A stretch of DNA of 64,000 nucleotides from contig OX457025.1 in the NCBI GenBank assembly GCA_949752745.1, forward strand, positions 52,039,098-52,103,097, read 5' to 3'. How positions within the stretch are numbered: the stretch's first letter is position 1; every line of letters begins with the position of its first letter. A program made the translations under genes and the position numbers. The notes below the pieces were generated by a model that saw nothing but the letters and a program-made list of their open reading frames with translations, was not told the origin of the DNA and did no database searches. This DNA is from Protula sp. h YS-2021 (Eukaryota > Annelida > Polychaeta > Sabellida > Serpulidae). Positions 24,920-33,468 of the stretch are shown here, piece by piece.

Positions 24920-25193
24920 CTGTCAGAAAAGGAGCAGCGCAAATTGTCGTCCCCGACGGACGTTGTTGGAATGTAGAGAGTAGCTCCAAGGCCGCGTACC
25001 CTCTTGTTCCACTCGTCATGCGGTTGTAAGTGGCGGTATTCTGGCAGATCGCACTGTTCTTCCTGGTCACCAATCAAGCTGACACGCCCCCATAACTTGT
25101 AATACATGTTACGCATGTCATATCGGTCCGCCAGCATGAAGCGGACGATGTAGCAGGCTCGCTTTAGTCCTTCATCTGTCACGCCATGCGAAC
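24920..25193 (-). CDS. Metallopeptidase-like gene, exon A
   Basis: Acceptor TATCACAG precedes GTTCGCATGGC; donor CTGACAG|GTAAAC. It encodes 90 codons plus partial codons: VTDEGLKRACYIVRFMLADR, DMRNMYYKLWGRVSLIGDQE, DLPEYRHLQPHDEW, NKRVRGLGAT, VGDDNLRCSFSDR. The R-RGLGAT, (D/E)N-L-C and SDR-Y elements just upstream of an HEF-x-H zinc site fit the same invertebrate extracellular metallopeptidase-like family as exons B and C. It joins exon B in phase. No signal peptide or start codon is visible, so earlier exons must lie to the right. The Polinton begins only 335 bp upstream, in the preceding intron. Confidence 0.75.
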
Positions 25194-25261
25194 CTGTGAT
25201 ACATAAACCTTTCTCACGTTTGTTGGCTTAAAAAGACACCACAGCTGAGTAGGGGGAAAGT

Positions 25262-25481
25262 GGGGCTCCGAAAACAGGAAGTGACGTCATAATGACGTCA
25301 GGAGGTGTTTTCGGAGCCCCATGGGGCTCCGAAAACAGTGACGTCATATTGACGTCATATTGACGTCATATGGACGTGTTATGGACGTGTTATGGAGGCC
25401 ATATGGAGGTCATATGGAGGTCATATGAACGTCATATGAACGTCATATGAACGTCATAATGACGTTATAGGGATAGTGGGC
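25262..25481. repeat. CRE-rich minisatellite with GGGGCTCCGAAAAC hairpin
   Basis: GGGGCTCCGAAAAC (25262-25275) pairs with GTTTTCGGAGCCCC (25307-25320) and recurs in direct orientation at 25323-25336. Five perfect TGACGTCA palindromes lie at 25282, 25293, 25339, 25350 and 25361. The array then drifts into GTCATATGGAG and GTCATATGAAC units up to about 25470. It directly flanks the Polinton and may be part of an older element end. Confidence 0.8.
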
Positions 25482-25527
25482 GGCCATTCAAACGGGCGGC
25501 CATTCCAACGACCATTCAAACGGGCGG
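25482..25527. repeat. CCATTCAAACGGGCGG minisatellite, left half, ending in the target duplication
   Basis: Three units of GGCCATTCAAACG type. The last six bases, GGGCGG (25522-25527), are repeated exactly at 47100-47105, just outside the other Polinton end. The unit stays in the same orientation on both sides, as expected for target DNA split by an insertion. Confidence 0.85.
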
Positions 25528-25849
25528 AGTAGTATGATAATGACAGTTCTGCCGCAGTCAATCATCGTGACGTCATCAATCACGTGATCAATTAAGTCAG
25601 TTAAGTCAATTAAGTCAATTAAGCTCGCTGTCACCTGTCAATCATTGTGACGCCATAGTGACGTCATGGGCGACGTAACCATGGCAACAGGCTGTCAGGG
25701 TAAAAAAGTGATGAACTTCCCCCACCCCCCCCCCTAGGTGGCAGTCGGGAGAGACTCTATGGTAAAAACTGTGGACCGCCCCCACGGACATACTATGTAC
25801 CGACCCCCCCCCCCTAGGACATACTATGTACCGACCCCCCCCCCCCCCC
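25528..25849. repeat. Element 1 left terminal inverted repeat
   Basis: Matches the reverse complement of 46791-47099 closely for ~300 bp. The exception is a ~35 bp block near 25700-25735 (GGTAAAAAAGTGATGAACTTC and poly-C) found only here. It contains perfect CREs (TGACGTCA) at 25568-25575 and 25659-25666, a CACGTG E-box at about 25581, GTCAATTAA repeats and, at the inner edge, GGACATACTATGTACCGAC followed by long C runs. Confidence 0.92.
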
Positions 25850-25875
25850 GGCGAGCAACATTTCGTCAAGTCAGC

Positions 25876-26020
25876 ATAAGTTACACACCACAATTTGCTC
25901 ACATCAGAGGGGTATATAAGGGATGAGCACCCGACAACAACAGTGACAGTCGTATCGATAAGTGGAGCAAAAGTTACACACCACAATTGGATCACATCAC
26001 AGTGGTATATAAGGGATGAC
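25876..26020 (+). promoter_or_regulatory. Duplicated promoter module with GTTACACACCA and TATA box
   Basis: Two copies of the order GTTACACACCACAATT, TCACATCA and GGTATATAAGGGATGA. The GTTACACACCA motifs start at 25880 and 25973 and the TATATAAGG boxes at 25913 and 26006. A weaker third version (GTTACACATCA then TATTAAAGG) lies at 26664-26692, just before the polymerase gene. The same motif plus TATA occurs in front of the first minus-strand gene at the other end (46239-46249), so this looks like a shared element promoter. Confidence 0.65.
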
Positions 26021-26079
26021 ATCCAGTGACAGCCAGTGACAACCATTTCGGTAAGTGTTTATTGAAACTTTATAAATAA

Positions 26080-26660
26080 AAAAGTGAACTTTGTAAACAA
26101 ACTTTAGTTATTTGCATAATTGAAACACATTGAGACTTTGTAAACAAACTTTATAAATAAACTTTGTTAACAAACTTTAGTTATTTACATAATTGAAACT
26201 TTATAAACAAACTTTGTAAACAAACTTTGTAAACAAACTTTAGTTATTTGCATAATTGAAACTCATTGAAACTTTATAAACAAACTTTGTAAACAAACTT
26301 TGTAAACAAACTTTGTAAACAAACTTTAGTTATTTGCATAATTGAAACTCATTGAAACTTTGTAAACAAACTTTGTAACAAACTTTAGTTATTAAAACTT
26401 TGTAAACAAACTTTAGTTATTAAAACTTTGTAAGCAAACTTTGTAAACAAACTTTATAAACAAACTTTATAAACAAACTTTGTAAACAAACTTTGTAAAC
26501 AAACTTTAGTTATTTGCATATTTGAAACTCATTGAAACTTTGTAAACAAACTTTGTAAACAAACTTTAGTTATTAAAACTTTGTAAATAAACTTTGTAAA
26601 CAAAATTTGTAAACAAACTTTGATTATTTGCATAATTGAACCTTTATAAACCAGTTTGAG
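26080..26660. repeat. AACTTTGTAAACAAACTTTAGTTATTTGCATAATTG minisatellite
   Basis: Dozens of 12-13 bp AAACTTTGTAAAC units, grouped into larger repeats by TTAGTTATTTGCATAATTGAAAC. No coding capacity. It separates the promoter module from the polymerase gene and resembles the array at 31802-32100. Confidence 0.95.
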
Positions 26661-26750
26661 CAAGTTACACATCATCGGAGTGGTATTAAAGGAAGAGTGA
26701 AACGTATATTTTACTTCATTTCAGTTCTAGCAACAGCAACAGCAACAACG

Positions 26751-29700
26751 ATGGCAACAGTCTACTGTCATGATTGCGATGTGACATTTTCATATCTAGA
26801 ATTGTTCGTGGCACATACATGCAAACCAGTTAGGATGAAACGTGCTCGTGAAGAGCTTGTTGAGCAGATTGAAGCCAAGAGACGAAAGACATTACAAGAT
26901 GGCATTATCAGACCTGATCCAGTCCTCTGCTGTGGATGTGCAAAGATACTTCCATCTTTGGATGCATTTGAGACACATGCATGTGAAAATGTGTCTCATG
27001 AAGAACAAAGAAAGAAAGAGACAGGACAAGTAGGTAGAGGCAGAAGAGTGAGTCTTGGTGGAAACGCACAGGAAAGACGGTTTGAGCCTGAAGATGGATC
27101 GGATTTACTACATGAAATGCGACAACAAGAGAATCGAATCAAGAGACATTTGTTAGAAACGTTAAACCATGGCATGAAATGGTATATTGACGTACATGCA
27201 CTCTTCAAGAAACTGACGGCGAATGCTGAAGGCGTTATGGTAGAACACGTGGATAATTCCTTTATCAGCAGTCCAACATATGCAGCATACAATCCAGCAG
27301 ATATTGAGCAGGACTTGCAAGAAGCCTATAAAGAATTGTTTACCAGGTTTGATGAACATGAGCGACAAGGTTCTGGCTGGGTGTTGGATAACATATTATT
27401 CATTGAAGTACATACAGCTACGTCAGCGCCACTGGGAGCGAGCAGTTATATCCCACTACCGAAGAAAGTAAAGAGTACAAAGGCTGTGTTAAACATTCAT
27501 AATAAAGACAACAAGTGTTTCTTATGGTCTGTATTGGCTCACCTTCACCCTTCAACAAGCAATGACCCACAGCGTCTGAATCAATACAAACCATTTGAGA
27601 ACGAATTGAAGGTGGAAGGCATGACATTTCCAACACCGATTACAGACATTCCAAAGTTTGAAAAGGAGAATGATGTGTCCATCAACGTGTTTGGATATGA
27701 ACATGATGTAGTTGTTCCCATACAACTGAGTCGAAACACCATCGCCAGAGAAATCAACTTGCTTTTGATTGGCAATGATAAGACAAGGCATTACTGCCTC
27801 ATCAAGAATTTCAGCAGACTGATGGCTTATCGATCAAAACATGATTGAGCAGCTTTTTATTGTTTCAACTGTCTTCACGGGTTTATACGACAAGATCTGT
27901 TAGACAAGCATCGTGAAGTGTGTGGCAAGCATTGAGCACAACGTTTATTATTCCCCAAGGAACCGTTTATCAAGTTTAAGAATGTAGCCAAACAACAGCG
28001 AGCGCCGTTTGTCATTTATGCAGACTTTGAATGTTTTACGAAAAAGCATGAAGAAGTTAGGTATCAGCATCATCGTCCAAACAGCTTTGCCTATGTGGTT
28101 GTGAGCCAGTATGATAAACGTGCCCCAGTCGTGTATCGAGGAGACAATGCTGTGAAAGTCTTTTTAGACCATATGGTGAATGAGCGTGATCGTATTGTGC
28201 ATGGCTTGCTACAGCCAAAGACAATGGTCATGACTCATGAAGATGAAGAGCATTATAAGAACGCTGTCGATTGCTACATTTGTCATGAACCTCTAGGAGC
28301 AGATCGTGTGAGAGATCATGACCATATCAATGGCAAATGCCGTGGAGCTGCACATCGTGAATGCAATTTGCAATTTCGACTTCGAAAGGATAAGCAGGAT
28401 GTGAAAGATTCTTTCATCATTCCTGTCTTTTTCCACAATTAACGAGGCTATGACAGCCATTTGATCATGGAAGAAATTGGAAAGTTCAAAAATGAGACGA
28501 TTACAGTCATTCCCAACACCGTTGAGAAATATATTGCATTCACCATGAGCAATCTGAAATTTACAGACAGTTATCAGTTCATGAGTACCTCTCTAAAGAA
28601 GTTGGTATCCAACCTGGCAGCAGAAGGGAAAGACAACTTTGATAACATGACGTCACACATTCACGATAGCGACCAACAAGATTTACTGTTGAGAAAGGGA
28701 GTGTACCCCTACGATTACGTGGATGAGCCATCCAAGTTTGCTGAAACACAACTGCCGTCCAAGGACAAGTTTTACAGTCTGCTCAGTGAAGAAGACATTA
28801 GCGATGAGGATTATACGCAGAATGTGTGGGAGACATTCCACTGTACTATATTTGGCGAATACCATGACCTATACCTGAAATCAGATGTGTTGTTTGCTGG
28901 CTGACGTGTTTGAAAACTTTCGTCACGTATGTCTCAACATGTATGAATTAGATCCTGCTCACTACTATACAGCGCCAGGACTGTCGTGGGATGCCATGTT
29001 GAAAGCGACAAAGGTGAAATTGGAATTGATCAACGACATTGACATGTACCAAATGGTTGAACAAGGTCTATGTGGAGGAATATCTGTCATCACACACAAG
29101 CATGCGAAAGCAAATAACCCCTACGTAGCAGATTACGATCCCACGAAACCAACCAACTACTTGACGTACCTGGATGCAAACAACTTGTATGGCTGGGCCA
29201 TGTCGTAAAGCATGCCGGAAAGTGGATTTATGTGGGTGAGCGAGCCAGAATCCATTGACTTTATGGATGTGGATGAAGATGACGAGATTGGATACATTTT
29301 AGAAGTGGATTTAGAATACCCACAATCCATTTATTATCACCATAATCACTATCCAGTGGCTCCAGAACGGAAATGTGTTAAGGTGGGAGAATTGTCAGAG
29401 CATAGTCAGAAGCTACGGAAAGATCTGAACATGAAAGGCAAACCTAGTGAAAAGCTCATTCCCAACTTGTGTGACAAGAAGAAATATGTGCTTCATTATA
29501 GAAATTTACAGCAATATGTCTCACTGGGATTGAAAGTCACGAAGGTGCACCGTTATCATGTTTGCACAGAGCAAATGGTTGGCAAAATACATCTCCTTGA
29601 ACACGAAAAAGAGAAAGTTGGCCAAGAACCCGTTTGACTTTTTCAAATTGATGAACAACTCTTTGTTTGGCAAAACCATGGAAAATGTGAGAAAGCGCAT

Positions 29701-30406
29701 GAATGTGGAACTTGTTCACCAGGAAAAGCGGTTCAAGAAACTTGTAGCCAAACCTTCCTTCCACAAATTTAGAATTTTAAACGAAGATTTGACCGCGGTA
29801 CATTTGCGCAAAGTGGATCTGCTTCTGGATAAACCCATTCAAGTCGGCTTCACCATTCTCGACCTCAGCAAAGTGCTCATGTTCCACTTTCATTACAACT
29901 ACACCATGAGCAAGTATCCCGACGCCAAGCTGTTGTTCAGCGACACCGACAGTCTATGTTATGACATAGAAACGGAAGATATCTACAAAGATATGCAGGA
30001 AGATGCCGACTTGTTCGACACAAGTGACTATCCCCCAGATCATTTCCTGCATTCCAACGTGAACAAGAAAGTGCTTGGGAAAATGAAAGATGAGACGGCG
30101 GGCATTCCCATTGAAGAGTTTGTTGGACTTCGGCCGAAAATGTACAGTATGATGTATGGTGGGAAAGAAAAACGTACGGCCAAAGGCATTACTCGCGCGT
30201 GTCAAAGACGTATGAAACATCAGCAGTATAGAGACAGTTTGTTTAAACAAACGCAAACGATGACAACAGGATACATCATTCGAAGTCATGACCACCAGAT
30301 TTTCTCGGAGAAGTTGAGGAACGTAGCTCTCTCTTCCTTTGATGACAAGCGATATGTGATGAGTGATGGCTATTCCACTTTGGCGCATGGGCATTACAGT
30401 ATATAA
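26751..30406 (+). pseudogene. Protein-primed DNA polymerase B, element 1
   Basis: Replicative polymerase of the element, family B with protein priming. The N-terminus has two Cys/His fingers (CHDCDVTFSYLELFVAHTC; CCGCAKILPSLDAFETHAC). A conserved segment with NKCFLWSVLAHL and FNCLHGFIRQDLLDKHREVC follows. Exo I is YADFECF. An endonuclease-VII-like zinc insert (CYICHEPLGADRVRDHDH, CRGAAHRECN) comes next, then Exo II (GYDSHLI) and KSDVL with DVFENFR. Palm motifs are YLDANNLYGWAMS (A), NSLFGKTMENVR (B) and LFSDTDSLCYD (C). ATG at 26751 is chosen because the finger follows at once. Lesions: stops at about 27846, 27933, 28440 and 29206, and frameshifts near 28900 and 29550. The stop codon at 30404-30406 lies inside the TATA box of the next gene. 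Confidence 0.92.
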
Positions 30407-30408
30407 GG
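30400..30408 (+). promoter_or_regulatory. TATA box of the PC4 gene
   Basis: TATATAAGG, about 54 bp upstream of the ATG at 30462 and overlapping the polymerase stop codon. Element 2 has GGTATAAAAGAGG in the equivalent place. Confidence 0.55.
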
Positions 30409-30461
30409 GGGAGACACTTCAAGTGTAGAGTTAGTTGAGGTGTAAACACTGAAGCGTCAAC

Positions 30462-30812
30462 ATGAATCGGAAAAGATCTGCAACAACGGATATGGATACT
30501 CTTGCTGATACAGTGAAAGACATGAATGTGAAAAATCCTACCACTACCATCAAGAAATTAAAAGTGGAGATAGCACCAACACCACAGTCATGGTATGGAA
30601 TGCTTTCTCTAGGCAATGGAAAGTATATCAAGATTATGAAACACAGTAATGAAGGTGTGGTAAACATTCGCAAATACCTCAGAGATGAGGGGACTGGAAA
30701 AAACCGTCCGACGAAAAAGGGTATCTTGCTGACAATACCTGAATGGAAAATGTTGAAGAAGCAGGTGAAAGAAGTGGATAAAAGGCTTCGCAGACAAGAC
30801 GACAAGTCATAA
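30462..30812 (+). CDS. PC4/Sub1-like single-stranded DNA-binding protein, element 1
   Basis: 116 aa, intact. Residues ~45-112 follow the PC4 (p15/Sub1) pattern: LGNGKYIKIMKHSNEGVVNI (beta strands), RKYLRDEGTGKNRPTKKGI (loop ending in the conserved KKGI), then LTIPEWKMLKKQVKEVDKRL (the closing Trp-containing helix). The first ~40 residues are charged and probably disordered. PC4 proteins bind single-stranded DNA and can act in transcription or replication, so a role in element DNA metabolism is likely. It follows polymerase B on the same strand with its own TATA box. Element 2 has a closely similar copy at 53145-53501. Confidence 0.8.
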   Translation: MNRKRSATTDMDTLADTVKDMNVKNPTTTIKKLKVEIAPTPQSWYGMLSLGNGKYIKIMKHSNEGVVNIRKYLRDEGTGKNRPTKKGILLTIPEWKMLKKQVKEVDKRLRRQDDKS

Positions 30813-30825
30813 CAAGGTAACAATC

Positions 30826-31188
30826 ATGAATGCACTCATGTTGAACGATGGTGTTTACCTTAAAGTAAATGAGAGGAATGAAGTGATAATGGGTTCTCGG
30901 AGAAGTTCTGCTTATCGGTTTAAACCTGAAGTGTGGAAAGACTTTAAAAACATACCGCTTGAACCTGGGCTTGAACGCAGACTTGAAAATAAACTGGAAG
31001 TGACGGTGGCTGAATATGATTCTAACATACTGTGACATTCTGTAGAAATCTTTTACAGGATTATCCAAAGGATTATAAGGGAGTTGTGCCAGATACACCG
31101 TATGCACAGTTGATCTTCTTTGATATCAAGAACTGGCACGCAGTCTTACGATTCCTAGAAGCTATACAACATCCGCTGTTCAACAAAA
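30826..31188 (+). pseudogene. Divergent PC4-fold-like protein 2, element 1 (frameshifted)
   Basis: Starts 13 nt after the PC4 stop. The first half (ALMLNDGVYLKVNERNEVI, then FKPEVWKDFKNI) and the second half (VTVAEYDSN, then FFDIKNWHAVLRFLEAI) each look like strands followed by a helix with a central Trp, the PC4 pattern twice. A frameshift near 31033 breaks this copy; element 2 keeps the frame open to 123 aa (53514-53885). Function unknown. The PC4 relationship is inferred from pattern only. Confidence 0.55.
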
Positions 31189-31189
31189 G

Positions 31190-31531
31190 ATGGAAGACTA
31201 TTTGTTGGATTATGAACCCATTACATACGGATTCTCATACATGAGAAACTTATGTGATGACATTGTGCTACGACATTTTGGAAAGTTTATCATACTATCG
31301 CTTGACGAACAATCCGTGTTGAAGGATCATCTAGATAAGTTGAGAATACCCGGCTTTCTGCTTAACCTTTCAAATGATATAGAAGTGCGTGTGATTCAGA
31401 ACTGTCTAGACGTGTTTGTACAATTTCGCCAACATCTCGAGCTTACAGAACACTACGACATCATCACCCTCAGCACAGTGGAATGGAACGCGCTGTTGCA
31501 AGCATTGGATTGGGAAGAGTCTTATGCTTGA
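31190..31531 (+). CDS. Divergent PC4-fold-like protein 3, element 1
   Basis: 113 aa, intact. It has two similar halves: DDIVLRHFGKFIILSLDEQS with VLKDHLDKL, then LNLSNDIEVRVIQNCLDVFV and TLSTVEWNALLQALDW. The second half ends in the strand plus Trp-helix seen in PC4-type domains. It is preceded by the protein 2 gene, and its stop overlaps the next start by 8 nt (ATGCTTGA, 31524-31531). Element 2 has an equally long copy (53940-54281). Confidence 0.55.
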   Translation: MEDYLLDYEPITYGFSYMRNLCDDIVLRHFGKFIILSLDEQSVLKDHLDKLRIPGFLLNLSNDIEVRVIQNCLDVFVQFRQHLELTEHYDIITLSTVEWNALLQALDWEESYA

Positions 31532-31808
31532 ATTCAAAGAGCATGGAATACAGCTTATGCGGAGTACCAAATTCATTGAGCTGACACAGCCTATGCGGCT
31601 GATGCGGCTGATGGACTTGGAAGAAGGATATGAACTGAAACTGTCTGAACTTGTTACTGTGAAAGTGATAAAGTTTTGTGATGTGCGTTATGTAAGCTTT
31701 CATAGCATTTACAAATACGGGTATAATGTCTATGATACCTATATCAATTTAGATTCTGATGAATGGCATTCATTGATGAATGTATTGAAAAATGAATGTG
31801 ATTGTTAA
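31524..31808 (+). CDS. Divergent PC4-fold-like protein 4, element 1
   Basis: 94 aa starting MLEFKEHGIQLM, overlapping the upstream gene by 8 nt. The C-terminal half (VKVIKFCDVRYVSFHSIY, then TYINLDSDEWHSLMNVL) has the strand-strand-helix with Trp pattern and closely resembles the second half of the minus-strand protein at 44989-45615 (DMRYVSFVRTSRF, YINMNDGEWETLLQEM). The frame is open further upstream, but that part overlaps gene 3 out of frame, so I take the internal ATG. The last ~165 nt are repeated in each unit of the 31643-38663 array. In element 2 the start codon has become ACG. Confidence 0.5.
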   Translation: MLEFKEHGIQLMRSTKFIELTQPMRLMRLMDLEEGYELKLSELVTVKVIKFCDVRYVSFHSIYKYGYNVYDTYINLDSDEWHSLMNVLKNECDC

Positions 31809-32100
31809 TAGACTTTGTAAATAAAAGTTTGTAAATAGTGTAAATAGACTTTGTTAATTAAGAGTTTGTAAATAGTGTTTGTAAACTTTGTAAATAGTGT
31901 TTGTAGTTAAGAATTTGTAAATAGTGTAAATAGAATTTGTAAATAGTGTAAATAGTGTTTGTAGTTAAAAATTTGTAAATAGTGTAAATAGCATTTGTAG
32001 TTAAGAATTTGTAAATAGTGTAAATAGAGTTTGTAAATAGTGTTTGTAAATAGAATTTGTAAATAAAAGTTTGTAAATAGAAGTTTGTAAATAAACGTAT
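31802..32100. repeat. TTTGTAAATAGTGTAAATAG minisatellite (array copy 1)
   Basis: AT-rich units of TTTGTAAATAG(TG), with TTTGTAGTTAAGAA variants. Copies recur at 33628-33926, 35454-35752, 36577-36875 and 37700-37998 as part of the tandem array. Overlapping minus-strand ORFs here are translations of the repeat. Confidence 0.9.
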
Positions 32101-32105
32101 GTCCA

Positions 32106-32142
32106 ACACAATAAACAAGACTGTTTGAAACTTGGGTTGTTT
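32106..32142. terminator. Convergent polyadenylation signals
   Basis: AATAAA on the plus strand (in CACAATAAACAAG, about 32109) and AATAAA on the minus strand (TTTATT in GTTTTATTTAAC, about 32133) sit ~25 bp apart where the PC4-like genes and the protease/capsid cluster converge. Element 2 has the same layout near 54608-54650. Confidence 0.5.
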
Positions 32143-32218
32143 TATTTAACAAACTTGAACAACAACAACTTAACTAATATAACAACAACTTAACTAATAT
32201 AACTTAACTACTACAATA

Positions 32219-32463
32219 CCAGCCTCGGTGGCCTAGTGGTTAGAGTGTCCGCCTCGAGACTGGAAGATCGTGGGTTCAAATCCCGGTCGGGTCATACCTA
32301 AGACTTTAAAATTGGGACTCCTCCTTGCTACACTGTGAGGCACTCCACATGTAAGGGTTAGAAGGAGGGCTGGAATGCCCCATTTCAGTATAATGTGGCA
32401 GGGGGATCCCGATATGACCACAGCAGTTGAAAGGGATCTAAAGAACAATACAATACAATACAA
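32219..32463 (+). mobile_element. tRNA-derived SINE, copy 1
   Basis: Begins near CCAGCCTCGG. It has an A box (TGGCCTAGTGGTTAGAG), a B box (GGGTTCAAATCCC) ~35 bp later, a unique body and an AATAC pentanucleotide tail. It is flanked by the 15-bp duplication TTAACTACTACAATA (32204-32218 and 32464-32478), which shows a true insertion between minisatellite and protease gene. It is absent from the same place in element 2. Confidence 0.9.
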
Positions 32464-32515
32464 TTAACTACTACAATAACAACATTAATAAAACAACGAC
32501 ATTAATAAAACAACA

Positions 32516-32953
32516 TTAATAAAACAATGGTTTATAATGTCTATATACAAAATCCTTTACAATAAAACCACCATCCTTTCTTTTTAATATATTTACAATA
32601 TCAAACATACTCTGACCTCGAGCTCTATGCAATATATAATATACACAATAAAAACCACATGATGATGATATTGGCGTTTGTAATGAGATGGAATTATACA
32701 TATAGTCATTTCTTAAAAACATGTCTAAACGATCATCGAGAGGTAACAGTCCATAAGAGTCAAAATATTCCGCAGGGTCTTTGTCATAATACACTGCCAC
32801 CCAATGTTCTCCTGGTTCATCTTGATCGTCTGTGTTGATGACATAGGCGCCGCGTTGTAAAGATGGTAACTGGTCCATGGCAAACACGCCTTGAAATAAG
32901 TCTTTGGTCATGACATCATGACTCAATATGGCATCAATCTACTTCGTGTTCAT
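32516..32953 (-). pseudogene. Adenain-like cysteine protease, element 1 copy 1
   Basis: Adenovirus-type (C5) maturation protease that would process capsid proteins. GEHWVAVYYD carries the catalytic His, EYFDSYG the acidic residue and SSCGFYCVYY the catalytic Cys in a CGFYC context; the C-terminus is YRHYKPLFY. About 145 codons from ATG 32953, overlapping the capsid stop by ATGA (32953-32950). The fifth codon is TAG, so the full-length frame is interrupted; an internal ATG at 32926 leaves 136 aa that keep the whole catalytic core. It lies at the 3' end of the minus-strand cluster. Confidence 0.88.
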
Positions 32954-33468
32954 GACTTGTAGTCGAATTGGATGCTGCGATTTGCACTTATTTCAATAAT
33001 GTTGTCACATTCAGCATAGTATGGTATGTTGTAAAGCCCTAGCAAAATTCATTTCTAGCCGCAAATTCCCATGCTTGATCAGGGGGAAATGATCATCGCC
33101 ATCATAATCCGGTGTTAAGTCAAACGAAAATAAAGCATAACCTCTAGGCCAATCTTCCCGTTTTATAATGGAACTTTTCTCACCATTCAATCGATCAAAC
33201 GATTTGTAAAGCGTTTCAAAAGCGTCCAGGTAGTTGTTCTGTGTAATGTCAAGCTTGAGAGGTTTGGATAGAACTGGTTCACCATCCGTGTACAGTTGCA
33301 TATAGTCCAGATGAAAATGTTTGAAATCATATGGATTCCTCAATACTGATCCACCAAAGGCTTCATTATGAACCAGACCAATGACAATACGATTTGGTAA
33401 TTGACCCAAAAAGATGTTATCTTTCACAAAAGACTGAAATCCTGCTGGAATGGCTAAGACTTTACATT
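32950..33468 (-). pseudogene. Major capsid protein 3' fragment, array copy 1
   Basis: C-terminal third of the capsid gene: GQLPNRIVIGLVHNEAFGG, NPYDFKHFHLDYMQLY, then DWPRGYALFSFDLTPD. Towards the end a frameshift (near 33010-33020) alters the last ~27 codons. It lacks the N-terminal part; its upstream end is fused to the PC4-like gene by the duplication junction. Confidence 0.9.

Noticed and set aside
31858..32152. Minus-strand ORFs rich in YLQILFTN in the minisatellite, repeated five times
   Set aside because: They are translations of the TTTGTAAATAGTG repeat and have no independent protein character.
32221..32296. True tRNA gene
   Set aside because: A and B boxes are present, but it is the head of a repeated SINE with a body, tail and target duplication; no proper acceptor stem pairing is seen.
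32233..32463. 76-aa minus-strand ORF repeated five times
   Set aside because: It lies wholly inside the SINE and is read antisense to its tRNA-like head.
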